DNA from: Azolla caroliniana | Lineage: Eukaryota; Polypodiophyta | Assembly: GCA_043228905.1 (NCBI GenBank) | Contig: JBHGNT010000017.1 | Coordinates: forward strand, 13,764,001-13,828,000 | DNA: 64,000 bases | Direction of reading: 5' to 3' | Shown: positions 33,966 to 46,134 of the stretch, one piece after another | How positions within the stretch are numbered: the stretch's first letter is position 1 | Layout: each line of letters begins with the position of its first letter | The notes under the pieces: generated by a model | The model's database searches: none | Seen by the model: the letters and a program-made list of their open reading frames with translations, nothing else | What the model was told of the DNA's origin: nothing | Translations under genes and position numbers: made by a program

Positions 33966-36900
33966 CCCCGGGGAACAACGCCTCGGAAGGCCACATGCTT
34001 TACACTTGGACGGAGGAAGAGGACACGACTATGCTAGAAGAGGCCGATTCGGCCAAGGACGAGGCGGATGAGGCCCAACTTATGAAAACAGCTCGCAATT
34101 TCCGCATCAAGATGGAAGCCATCAAGGAACCTTCGGAAGAAGGGGGAGCTTCCATTCCGGTCCGAGCCGACAAAACTCGGTCGAATGTGGATATTGCGGA
34201 AAAATCGGTCACCACTAAGAAGAGTGTCGTAAGAAGATGTGCGAGTCGGCTTCCACTAGCCAACAACTCACCAATTACGCCACCAACTCCGACTATGAAG
34301 ATCGTGGCGGAATGTTTGTGATTAGACATAGAGCAAATTCTATGTCGGCTTCTACTTCAACTAGTGCCTCCGGTCTGGAAGACGTATGGTTCGTCGACTC
34401 TGGTGCCTCGCACCATATGACGTCTCATCAACAATGGTTCCAAGAACTTCGAGTGCCAGAATGACCCGGCTATGTCAAAACCGGAGACGACACCACACAT
34501 CCGATTTGACACATTGGCAATGTCCCATTCGGCAAAGAAGGTAACCAAACTTTTATTTTGAATGTCTTGCATGTACCAACCATTACAAAGAATTTGGTCT
34601 TTGTTGGCCAAATTGTTGAGCAAGGGATGCAAGTACGATTTAATCAAGGAGGTTGCTTCATCGAAAAAGAGGGCCAACTCATCGCTCGCGGGAAAAGAGA
34701 GGGCCGAATGTTCATTCTCAATTCGCGTGAGCTGAAATCGGACATGTTCGCAAAGGGCACGAAAGCTGATTCCGACATAGAGTTATGGCACAAGAGAATT
34801 GCCAGCCATATCAACTTCCAAAAGCTCAAGGCAATGCAATCGAAAGAAGTCTTCATCAGGCTCCCGACATTCAAGGAGAAAGAGATTGAAGGCGTGTGTG
34901 CCGCTTGCCAATTCGGCAAGCAATATCGGCAACCATTTCCGAAGGAGCATTTAAACGTGAGCAAAGGCGTACTAGACATAATTCATTCTGATGTATGGGG
35001 TCCGGCTCAGACGGCTACATTCGGCGGATGCTAATACTACATGGCCTTCATTGACGACTTCTCCATGCACATATGGATCTACCCCATGCAGCAAAAGAGC
35101 GAAGTGTTCGGACAATTCCAAAAATTTAAGAATGAAGTCGAGAAAGTCACAAGCCGACATGTACAATGCCTTCGGTCAGATGGAGGCAAGGAGTACTTCT
35201 CTGACGAATTTTTGGTTTTTCTACTGAAAGAAGGAATTCGGCAAGAGTTTTCGTGTCGACATACGCCACAACAAAACGGAGTCGCCGAACGAAAGAATCG
35301 GCACATCCTCGAAGTAACACAAGCCATGATGAATGAAAAGCACCTACTAAAGTCGTACTGGGCAGAAGCGGCTAACACGGCCGTATACCTCATGAACTGG
35401 TGTATGACATCGGATGTGCACGAACTTACTCCGCACGAGAAGTTTTTCGGAAAGAAGCTGGACCTATCACATGTTCGGATATTCGGGTCCATTGCGTACG
35501 TGCACATCCCCAACGTGAAGCGACAAAAGCTCAACCTAAAGTCGAAGACATGTATCCTCGTAGGATACTCACTAGAACAAAAGGGGTACAAGTGCTATAA
35601 CCCCTCAACTCAAAAATCTCAAGTAAGTCAAGACCTTGTTTTTGACGAGTCCTCATCTTGGTACGCACCAGAGACAACTTCAACTCCGATTCCACTCGAC
35701 CCGGAATCTGCCGAAATAGAGATAGAAGCCGAAGATTGGCTCACACGCATGTTCGAAGAAAGCCCAATTACCACAAGCCTTAGTGGGCCACAAGAGCCTC
35801 CGAGTGATCAAAGCACTTCTCGGCCGATCCTGAAGCTGGACAAAGGGAAGGCAAAAATGCCGGAGTATGAAGACGATCACTTCGACGACAACGAATCGAC
35901 CCACTCCCTCAATAGTGAGTTCGAAGGCCTTGACATCCGGTCAAATGGAGTGAAGAAAGCCTTAGTATCCGCAAACGAAAAGTTGCGCCGATCCACCCAT
36001 GAATAGAACCCCATAAGCCGATTCGGCTACAACGATTATATGGTGTACCACTACACCTTTATGATGAAGGTAGTGACAGTACGGGAGCCGGAAATATTTT
36101 CCGAAGGCGAAGGACCCCAAATGGGTTGAAGCCATGAATGGGGAGATGCAAGCACTCTCCAAAAACAAGACATGGGATCTTGTCCCCCACTCACCGCACA
36201 AGAAGGCTATTGGCTGCAGATGGATATACAAGGTGAAGTATAACGCCGATGGCTCCGTATACAAGGCGAAGAACCTCGACTCATAGCAAAAGGATACGCA
36301 CAGACACATGGACTCGACTACGAAGAGACATTTGCCCCGGTGGCAAAGATGACGACTATGTGAACCGTGATTGTACTCGCATCAACGAAAGGGTGGTACC
36401 TCCATCAAATGGACGTCAAGAACGCCTTTCTTCAAGGTGAATTAGAAGAGGAGGTGTACATGGTACAACCACCTGGCTTTGAATCCAACATTCATCCAAA
36501 AGTTGTATGACAACTCAAGAAGCCTCTCTACGACCTCAAGCAAGCACCGCGTGCTTGGCATTCAAAGATTACGCAATATCTTCATCAAATCGGCTTTCGA
36601 ATATCGAAATCCGACAACTCCCTCTACGTATGCAACGACCCTAGAAGCTCGATTGTCATCATCCTATACGTGGATGATCTGGTCATTGGAGGTGAAAGTT
36701 TAGAAGACATCAACAAGGTGAAATCCCTCCTCTCCAACAAATTTGAGATGATGGACATGAAGGAACTTCATTAGTTCTTAGGCATCGAAGTAATTCAGAT
36801 TCTGACTGGCATTATGATAGATCTCAACGACACTACATTCTCAAATTATTATACGAGTTCGGGATGACAGAGTGCAAATCTGTGGCAACCCCTCTCGATC

Positions 36901-37711
36901 GAAACCTCCAACTAGATGCTGACTTTGGCACAAACAATCGCGAGACGACTCAATATCGACAACTGATCGGGAGCCTCATATATTTCACAATCACTCGACC
37001 CGACCTCAACTATCCGGTCGGCCTCCTTAGCCAATTCATGCAAACTCCGCGAGATATCCATTTCGATTGTGCTAAGCGAGTATTACGATACGTGAGCGGC
37101 ACAATGGATTACGGGATCTTCTACGCATCGGCCACACCAATCTGACTCGAAGGGTACACGGATGCCGATTGGGCCGGCTATAGAGTTGATTGACGATCGA
37201 CCTCCGGATTTGTCTTCTCGCTCGGTAGTGGAGAAATATCTTGGAGTAGTAAGAAGCAATCTACCGTCGCACTTTCTAGTACGGAGCCGAATATAGTGTC
37301 GTCGTAGCTGCATGTGAAGCCGTATGGCTCAAGAGGATTTTGAAGGATCTGGGCATTCCCTTCAAGGATCCGACTCCCATTTACTACGAGAACATGAGCA
37401 ATATATATTTGGCTCAGAACCCGGTGTTCCACGCACGCACAAAGCATATCGAAGTGCACTACCAGTTCATTCGAGAGCGTGTTCAGGCCGGAGATGTTGA
37501 TCTTCTACACATCAAGACGAATCTTCAAACAACCGACATCTTCACCAAGGCCCTAGAAGCCAACAAGCTTCGACAATTCATGTCAGACCTTGAATTGACG
37601 ATCCCGGACTTGCCAAGCTTAAGGGGGAGTATGAGCGAGAACCGGATATCGTCCAAAGCAGACATCAATCGGAAGGAATCGACCCGAGTTGAGCATGAGG
37701 GGGCATGTTGA
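33966..37711 (+). pseudogene. copia D gag-pol relic
   Basis: Frames shift near the start, where a zinc knuckle (CGYCGKIGHH, then a stop) is readable at about 34195. Protease VDSGASHHMT is near 34395. GAG-pre-integrase and integrase run over 34785-35600 (LWHKRI, AFIDDFS, RSDGGKEYF, QNGVAERKN). A linker (LDKGKAKMPEYEDDHF) follows. Reverse transcriptase is broken by stops (near 36005, 36127, 36361, 36508 and 36773) but keeps YVDDLVIG at about 36668. RNase H (YYENMSNIYLAQNPVFHART) ends at a stop at 37709. It has no long extension after RNase H, unlike copies H and J. Confidence 0.87.
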
Positions 37712-38156
37712 GAATCAAGATCAACATAGTGCAACGTGTGAACACACCTTTTGAGAATCTATGATTACTCAAAGGTCAAGAGTCACACTACTACTCTCTA
37801 TACATTAACTATGTGTCATAGAATCATATTCTATGACAGATAACTAATGAGTTACATATTCCCCATGACTATGATTCTTCACATTCCCCAAGAGAGAGTA
37901 GTTGTTGTAGTGAGTTAATGAAGAGAGAGGGTGACCTTATATAAAGCACCCTTCTCCTACTTCATACTAAGTCGGTTGGGACTCCTTGTAATGCTACATT
38001 TTGTATTTGCTATTCTACTTGTCAATATACACCTTCTTCTTGAGTATTCCTTTTTCTATCTATCTTATGTTCTCTCTTCTCTCCTCTAATTCCTCTCACA
38101 CATACACATAATACACATCTCTTCTGCTACACACAAATCATACCCGATTCTTTACA
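37706..38156 (+). repeat. 3' LTR of copia D
   Basis: The LTR begins TGTTGAGAATC after GAGGGGGCA and ends GATTCTTTACA, an imperfect terminal inverted repeat. The right-hand target duplication would be ATACC. Its start resembles the B, H and J LTRs. Confidence 0.8.
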
Positions 38157-38169
38157 ATACCAACCGGAT

Positions 38170-41100
38170 GAAGTCCGGTATTAAGCCAGGAATTATAGAA
38201 AAAGGAGAATCAAGTAACACCCGGAAGGTTTACGGCTACTATTGTTGGAAGGAAGGGCAATATAGTAGCCAGTGCCCGGTCAAGACCAATGATAAGCAAC
38301 CGACAGTAAATATGGTGACCGCGGACATTACCGATGTTCAACAAGGCACCACAAGATTCAAGGGGAAAGTCGCCGAGTGGGAGACCCAAGAGGCCATTAG
38401 GAATGAATGGATACAAAAGGCAAATGAACAGAACACGGCTGAAGTACGAAAACAGGTCAAGCCTTCAGAATAACCACTCGGGACCACAAACAACGATTGC
38501 ACTTGGAAGGCCTTACAAAAATGTCCGATCATGTTGCCACTAGGCCTCCTATTGCAGTTAGTCCCTCGATTTACGGACCGTCTGAAATCAGCGTTCACAT
38601 CACAAAACCCGGAGCCGGCACCAACATTTTTCTCCAATTCAGAGGAAGGACCGGCCATAGTAGATACAAGTAGTCCAACAATTACAATAATTATCAAAGG
38701 GAGCGAGATACTCGGAACGATTGTGGACGAAGGCTCTAGAGTGAACATAATCAACCAACGGACATGCGATACCCTAGGCATTAGAGAATGGGAACCATGC
38801 CCATTTTGGCTGCGAATGGTGGATACTAGTTTGGTCCAACCAACCGGACTCATCCAGAACCTAGGTATTACAATCGGAGGGCGCGCGTTCCGGATCTCCG
38901 CAGTAGTCTTGCAACTTAATGTGCCAGGGGCATACCCCTTGTTATTAGGAAGAACGTGGTTGTGGACGGCAAATATTAAGCAAAATTGGCTGAAAAACGT
39001 GATGACCTTCCGGGGAGAGGGAAAACTAAAGTGCGGGTGCCGACACAACAACGAGCGGGTGCAATGAAGTAGGTAACATTGCTATACGCGGAGAGCATTA
39101 ACATGATGGATGGATTGTCAGATGACGAAGTCGACCAATATCTAGAGGAGCACCCCAAGATCATGCCGTTATTTGAAGTAGACGTAGCCGAGTTTGACGA
39201 GCCGGATCGAGAATCCGGGAATTGCAGCAAGCGCAAGAATCATTCGAGCGGGAAATGGCCGTATCTCAAAGAGTAGGCATCCCAACGAGAAGAGGTTGAC
39301 CTCGGGACCAGTGAAGCGCCGAAACCAGTGGATGTAGTGAAGGAAATGCCACTAGAAGAGAAAATGGCGATGATTGAACTACTCAAAGAATTTCAAGATG
39401 TGTTCTCCTAGTCATACGAAGATATGTGAGGGCTAGATCCCCAACTATACCAACATCAGATCCACCTCAACAAGGATGTGAAGCCGGTAGTGTAGCGACG
39501 TTACCGGATGAACCTAAATTATGCGGCAAAAGTCAAAGAAGAAATTGATAAGCTGCTAACAATCGGTTTTATCTGACCAATGAAACAAGCGATATGACGA
39601 AGTGTCTGATAGTCATCGTACTGAAGAAAAACGAAAAGATTTGGGTTTGTGTTGAGTACTAGAAGTTGAACGCCGCCATGGTGACAAACGCGTTCCTACT
39701 ACCATTCACAGATGGGGTGTTAGATGTGGTAGCCGGTCACGAAGTAAATAGTTTTTTGGACCGATTCAGTGGTTATAATCAAATTCGGATTCACCCGGCG
39801 GACCAGGAAAAGATGGTGTTCATCACAGTATGGGGAGTGTTCGTCACAATAATTATGATGTTTGGATTTCAAACGGCACCGAGGATGTTCTAGAGGATTA
39901 TCATGGAAATATTCGGAGAATACATTCCGGCGTTTGTGTAGGTCTTTTTGGACAATTTTGTAGTCTATAGCCGGAAGGAAGAACATTTGGACCATCTCCA
40001 GATGTGTTTGGAGAAGTGTCGGGGATCCCGACTAAGCCTGAATCCGGCAAAATGTGTTTTCAGGGTAACAAGTGGGGCACTATTCAGACACATCATCAGC
40101 AAGGACAGAATTGTTGTAGACCCAGATAAGGTGAAAACCATCTTACAAGGGCCAACCACTCAACGCCAAAGCATTGAGCTAGTTCTTAGGTCAGATGCGG
40201 TGGCACAACCGGATGCTCCGATACTTAGTAGACTTCGCAACTCCATTGCATGCAGTTGCATATCCTTTCAATGGATGGAGCAAGAGGAGAAGGCGTATCA
40301 AGCGTTGAAAGTGATGTTATCCCAAGCTCCGGTAGTGTAACCTCCGGATTGGACGAAAGATTTTAATGTGTTTGTTGATGCGTCAGACATAGCTATCGGG
40401 AGTGTCCTTATGCAGCTTACCGAACCAAAAGGGTACCGTCAGGTATATTACGCATGCCATAAACTCTCAAAAACTGAACGGAATTACTCCACAACAGAGA
40501 GAGAAGCCCTAGGGATGGTCTATTGCATCACAAAGTACTCCCACTATATGCTAGGACGCAAGTTTTCATTCCAGGTTGACCACTCGGCACTAATCTATTT
40601 GGTATCCAAGGCGTCATTAATCAGTAAGTTAGCTAGGTGGACACTACCACCGACCGGGCACGCGGTGGTAGACTACTTGAGCCGGCTAGAATCCAGAGAA
40701 GTAGGGGATGGAGTCTAAGATGAGCTCTCGGATGACGAGCTATTCAAAGTTACCGTGGAAACGGCGGTAGATGAGACAATGCCTGGAGAAGACAAATGGC
40801 TCACTGACATGCACAAGTTCCTGAGTACTAGACTACCTCCGGAAGAGTTGAGTCGGGACGAACGAAATCTCTTGGCGGTCCAAAGTTGCCATTTTTGTTG
40901 GGTACAGGATACATTGTACCACAAGGGAGCTGAAGGCATCTAGCAGCGTGCGGTATGGAGCGACGAGAAGGAAGCGGTCTTACGAGAGGCCCATTGTGGA
41001 GTTGTCGATGGGCATTATGCCAGAGACGCCACCGCCCTGAAAATCTGGTGAAGTGGGTTATGGTGGCCGACAACCCTCAAGGACGCGATCCGATATTGTA

Positions 41101-42010
41101 AAGAGTGTGATCTCAACTAGAGGTTGGGCCAACCAACAGAGCAGGCCCGAATGCCCCATCAACCAGTGTTGCCATTAGAACTGTTCCAAAAGTGGGGTTA
41201 GACTTCGTGGGAACATTTAAGCCACCGGCAATGCGCACAGGGAACCGGTACATCATAGTGGCCACAGACTACTACACAAAATGGGTGGAAGCAAAAGCGC
41301 TCTGGGACAACACTGCAGCATTGACGACGAAATTTCTGTATGAGTATATCTGGTGCTAGTATGGGTACCCAATCGGGGTCATTAGCGACCAGGGAGGACA
41401 TTTCCTCGGTCATGTTGTGGAAAACCTAACGATATTCTATGCAGTAGTTCATAAACACAATACACCATACTACCCACAAGCGAACGGATTGGCGGAGTCA
41501 ATGAACAAGATGCTCTAGAACAATCTCCGGAAAATTTTAAATGAAAACCTGACCGATTGGGACACCAAGTTACTCAACGCATTATGGGAATATCGCGTAT
41601 AAAACGAGTATCGGAAAACACAGTTCCGATTGGCATTAGGCCTGGAGGCCATCATGCCTGTAGAGTTCCAGATTCCCAGCTTACGAATCCAAGTCTGGGA
41701 GCGATTGAGCAAAAGAGAGTCTGAAAAGATCTGTTTGGTGACACTCTGCGAATTAGAGGAACACTGTATAGCTAGTCTGTTGTAATTGGAGCTAGAGCAA
41801 AGACAACGGAAAGCTTTCGTGGACCGGCATATGCGCGGCAATGAGAAGTTACGGTATTGGTATTCCAGACCCGGATGGGCAGCATACCGGGGAAGTTACA
41901 GTTCTGGTGGACTGAACCATTCTGGATTTCAAGGGATTTCAAAGGGTCTTACCAACTTGGCACATTGGCTGGCGAGATACTGGACAAATGGGTTAATGGG
42001 TTCTGGCTAA
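38170..42010 (+). pseudogene. gypsy F pol relic
   Basis: A CX2C...C knuckle (YCWKEGQYSSQCP) is at about 38239. The protease motif TIVDEGSRVNII is near 38720 and is followed by a long fold to 39050. The reverse transcriptase spans 39480-40130, with stops and with FLDNF (near 39948) where F(V/L)DDF is expected, so one catalytic Asp is Asn. RNase H (FVDASDIAIGS, TTEREALGMVY) is at 40370-40620. Integrase runs over 40930-41600, with [23 protein letters not shown] and NGLAESMNK. At least ten stops occur. The RNase H style suggests the Tat-like side of gypsy, which is inference. Confidence 0.85.
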
Positions 42011-42489
42011 AACTGTACAAAGGACCGACGTCGGAGAACCCGTTCCAAGAACCGGAGGAACAACAAAACCCGAAAGTCGGAGATGACTAGTGATCGGTGA
42101 ACTTCTATCGATAATGAAACCGGTCCAACTGGATACCAATGAATGACTTAACGACACTCGGTACGACGAAGGATTTTTAAAAAAAAGAAAAAAAAGTTGC
42201 ATGCGGGATACTATTCGAGATTTTGAACAGTCACAATGAAGAGGTGTGCGTCAGCTATTTAAAGTGCACCACGCGCCATACTCATGCTATTATTGTATAC
42301 AACGTGCATGTGCGGGAATCAAGAAGAGGCAACTAAGAAAAATGGGGGCACAAAGCTTCCGGACGAATGAAGGATTGTCATTTTGCGAACGAAGGCTTTT
42401 GAGAACAGAACAGAGCACACAGGCTTCCAGACAAGCAAAACCAACCAACTAAACCCAAGCACACAACTATAACAACGAAGCCAACGATG

Positions 42490-44444
42490 AAGACACATGT
42501 CTAATGGCACTCTCGACCGCTACCAGAGACTAGCTCAGTAAGAACGAACTTGAAGGATTCCTTCGGGTAGCTGATGCCCCACCACACGAAGAACCGGAGA
42601 AGGTCACATCCACGATCAACCTCGAAGAAAACTCCGAAGGCATAGTGCAGGCCCTCGTCGGATTTCCTACCGAAGGACTGTGCTCCATCGAAAACCCCTC
42701 CACCAAAATCTTGACTGAATACTTCGGGGAGTACTCCATAGCCAACAAGGCTAACTGGACAGAGGGCGAAGAGGATCCCCTGTTTTGAGACGTGGCTCGA
42801 GTATTATTAGAATATGGATTTGTGCATCCTCGACCACCCGCCATGCCTAAAAACAGGGCCGGATTCATCATCGCAACATTTGAAGGCTCAAGGTGGATTG
42901 GTTGGTGATAATGGCTGACTCTATATGGGTAGGCATCATCTCCATAGTGGAAGGGAAGAAAGCATGGTGCCAATTAGCACAATGGCTAACACTATTGGTA
43001 CCCCCAACATGCGTCATCAAGCCAAAGAAGCGAGGCCGGCAAGAAATCACACCCAACAAGTCCTCCAAACGGCAACAACTCCTAGCAAAACACGCCCACG
43101 GATGGACAGTAGGAGACTTGTCTCGACGAACCGGAGACAGGAATCGGTTGAGGAAGTTTCAGAAAAGACGGAAAACCCGATCAAGATAAAGTTTCACTGA
43201 CATGACAGAGACCAGGAGGAACCGGTACGCAGGGTCAACCAGGAAACCACGGAAGAGGATGTGGAAGAGGATGCAGAAGCGCAACAGTGAGCAATAGGGG
43301 GAAGGATCGAGTCCGAAGAAGGACAATACCCCGATGTCCTACTCAGCGGTGGTGGAACCCAGGACAGAGGAAGAGCCGGTAACGAGACTAGAAACGGTGG
43401 CAACGGTTCAGTAGGAACCGGTTATAGAAAGACTTACCTCATCGGGTCTTCTAGGGCAACAACAACGACAGGACCACTAACCGGAGACGACGTTGGAGCA
43501 AGAAGCGTCATTTGCACAATGGCTTAGGGAAGAGGAAGAACTGTGACCGGAGCCAATGCAACAATTTGTTGCACTCACACAGCATGGAACTTGCTGACAA
43601 TGGCTAGAATGGCTTGGCAAGCAGGTATCTGGTGTGGTGGACCGGATGGATGAAGAATAACAGGTGGAGCGGCGACGAGTGGAACGGTTGTTGACAAGAA
43701 CCGACAAATTGGATAAGGCCAGAAATCAGATTCGAAGTCTGGAGGAGGAGCTGGCCAGGGCTACGGAATTCATGGTCCTCATGTCAAAGATGAGCCAAAA
43801 CACAACCTCCGAAACAAAGTTGGTAGAACCGGCTAATCTACAGAAGGAAGCTCCGAAAACGGAGGCACAATCGGAGGCCAACACAACCCCGGTAAAAGAC
43901 GTTGAGCGGGAATAGAAAATGCTAACACTAAGGGAGGAATTAGTTGCTCAAGAAGCATTAAGGGAGAGAGAGAGAGAATAGAGAAAAGCTAACACTAAGG
44001 GAGGAATTAGCCGACGAACAGAAACAAAGGACTGAGGAATGTTTCCGGAAGAGTCAATTGAACATTCACCGGCTAAAGGAGGAAAGAGAGAAGCTACGGC
44101 AAGAAAAAGACAAGCTCCAAAAAATGGCAGAAATGGAAATAGAGTAGCTGAAGGAAGAGATGCAGCAGTAAAAAGACCGAGAAGATAGGGTGCACTCTCA
44201 CATAAACCAGCGTCTCAAGCAGGAAACGGAGGATTTTGAAAAGCTACACCGGGACCACAAACAACTCGAAGTAGAGCATAGGGAGCTAGGGTCAGATTTT
44301 GACCGACAACAAGAAAAATTGAAGGAGGTCCGGATGGAATTGCCAAAGAAAACGGAGACGTTGGCGGATGAGCAGAAGATGATGGTTGCATCCATGGCAC
44401 ACATGATGGAAGAAGTTGTGTTGGCCAGAGTATGGTCTGGATGA
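42490..44444 (+). pseudogene. extra coding region after gypsy F integrase, partly coiled coil
   Basis: Sense-strand frames continue between integrase and the LTR. The first, from the ATG near 42504, reads ELEGFLRVADAPPHEEPEKV and NPSTKILTEYFGEYSIANKA, with stops near 42534 and 42786. The second (43664-43915, continued 44190-44444) is heptad-like and charged: DKLDKARNQIRSLEEELARA, LEVEHRELGSDFDRQQEKLK. Several stops and shifts show decay. I recognise no domain. Extra ORFs beside pol are known in Tat/Ogre-type gypsy elements, but I cannot match this one. Confidence 0.5.
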
Positions 44445-44728
44445 TAAGTGGGAAAGTGATGAGTCAGGAACGAATATTATTATTCAATTAATAATTAGCT
44501 AGAAATACTATAGGATCAAACAGATCTGGAATAGTTGCACCGATCCGGATCCGGACCGATTCATAGCTGCTTGCCGATATGACACCATTTTGTAATTTGA
44601 AACGGAGGCCTATAAAAGGATCCGGAAAGCAATGTAATGAAGAATGAAGGTAATATAAGTTTGAGTTTGGATTTAAGTATTGTGTATCTTGTCTACTTAC
44701 CATTTTGTGCCTAATTTTATACCTTACA
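44443..44728 (+). repeat. 3' LTR of gypsy F
   Basis: A short LTR-like block reads from about TGATAAGTGGG to ACCTTACA, with a TATA box (TATAAAAGG at 44611). The right end is supported by the ACAGT junction with copia G. The left end is approximate because no second LTR is present to compare. Confidence 0.6.
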
Positions 44729-45491
44729 ACAGTCAAAGTGCAATCCACCTCGCGAAGAACGTTGCCTACCATTCCCGAACCAAGCACATCCAAAGGAGAT
44801 ACCACTAGCTCCGGGAGAAAGTAGAAGGTAAAGAGTTTTTGCTGACGAAGATCCACACGGAGGAGAACGGGTCATACACGCTAACCAAGGTGTTGTCAAC
44901 CGACAAGCTGAACACGTGCCAAAGACGGATCAAACTAATGAGACATCCCATGCCAGAGTGAAGGGGGAGTTTGTTGGGAAACAAGTTCCTCCGGATGGGA
45001 TCCGGATGAGAACCAAACGAGCCGGATCGGACGAACTGAAGGAAGGAACCAGATCGGATGGATCCGGAAGTAGTCCGGCCGGATCCGGAACCAGCAAACA
45101 AGAACATATTAGTAAATATGTTCAGACGTGACCGTTGAGGTCATATTTGTAAATAGTCTCAAAGTTATATAAGTATAAATATAACTAGGGCAACATTGTT
45201 ATGTGTGTTGTGATTATTGTTATCATTATGGTTGTACATAGAGACGGATAGGGGGAGAGAGATACATAAAGCTTTTTTGTTGTAACTGTGGGTAGGCGAA
45301 GATAGAGGTCGAGGTCATTGCCTCTGAGTCTCCCATTGTATCCTTCCTCTCATAGTGATAGTTGGAGTCTATGGGCTCCCGTGGCCGATTATGGTTTTCC
45401 ACATTAACATCTTGTGTCATCTTTTTTCTATTTTCTATTTTCTTCCATTGAGTGAGTGAGGCTCGGTTGCGGCCAAGCACTATTCCGCACA
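44729..45491 (+). mobile_element. copia G: RNase H end plus 3' LTR
   Basis: 44734-44960 encodes the last ~75 residues of pol (AKNVAYHSRTKHIQRRYH, then a stop; TDKLNTCQRRIKLMRHPMPE), a diverged relative of elements A and M. A GAAGGGGGAG purine tract is followed by an LTR from 44972 (TGTTGGGAAACAAG) to about 45491. This has a TATA-like TATAAGTATAAATA near 45167 and GGTTTTCCACATTAAC near 45402. The LTR is followed not by flanking DNA but by another copia gag. Confidence 0.8.
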
Positions 45492-45525
45492 AAGCGAAGT
45501 TCTAAACTTCAAACAAAGAAAGAAG

Positions 45526-46101
45526 ATGGAAGAGTCATTCAATAGCATGTTCAAGCTCACCGGCTCCAACTACCCAACGTGGAAATCGAAGATGAGGGAT
45601 ATGTTAGTGGTAAAAGATCTTTGGCTGTCGGTACAGTTTGGGGATAAAAGACCGGACAAGATTGATGCCACGACCTGGGAAGTAATGCACATGAAGACGG
45701 CGACATACATTCAGTGCTTCATTGACATGGGCATGTACAATAACTTTAACGAAGAGAACAAGGCCAATGAGCTCTGGGAGAAGATTGACACGATGTTCGT
45801 GAACAAGAACGTCGTAAATCGGGTCTCGGTATTCCGGAAGATAATGAGGCTCCGGTATCAAGACAACGCCAACATGCAGAGCATATGAACGCCTTTCAGG
45901 GGCTGCTAAACCTGACTACCACGCTCGAAGTACCACTACTTGATGAGGTACTAACATTGTTTTTGCTCAAGTCCCTTCCTGATAGCTGGGAGACATTGGT
46001 TGTCACTCTAGGCAATGCCGGACCTAAGGGAAAGAACTTATCTCTGGCGAGAGTGAAGTCAAGTCTGCTAAACGAAGAATTCCCAACAATCTACTGCAAC
46101 A
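45526..46101 (+). pseudogene. copia gag fragment directly downstream of an LTR
   Basis: The ATG at 45526 opens MEESFNSMFKLTGSNYPTWK, a copia gag start. A stop at 45886 and a frame change lead into LNLTTTLEVPLLDEVLTLFL and SLPDSWETLVVTLGNAG, the UBN2-type region. It ends at the chimeric junction near 46078-46135. The spacing LTR-leader-gag is that of a 5' LTR, so the LTR at 44972-45491 serves pol on one side and gag on the other. The usual initiator-Met primer site is not visible. Confidence 0.8.
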
Positions 46102-46134
46102 TCCGGTTCTCATTCGGATCCCATCCGGAGGAAT

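Larger units (their letters stand above)
33960..38156 (+). mobile_element. Ty1/copia element D, 5'-truncated
   Basis: The element starts within the end of gag (no 5' LTR or primer site), continues through protease, integrase, reverse transcriptase and RNase H, and ends with a purine tract and 3' LTR. To the right lies gypsy F, cut in its gag; no matching F sequence lies to the left, so the left side of D has been lost by deletion or rearrangement. Confidence 0.88.
38157..44728 (+). mobile_element. Ty3/gypsy element F, 5'-truncated, with a long 3' region
   Basis: It starts inside gag at the zinc knuckle, directly after copia D, and runs through protease, reverse transcriptase, RNase H and integrase, then about 2.4 kb of further coding-like sequence, then an LTR that adjoins RNase H of copia G. 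The likely duplication ACAGT (44729-44733) is the sequence expected in an unbroken G (compare element A near 3585), so F is nested in G. Confidence 0.85.
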
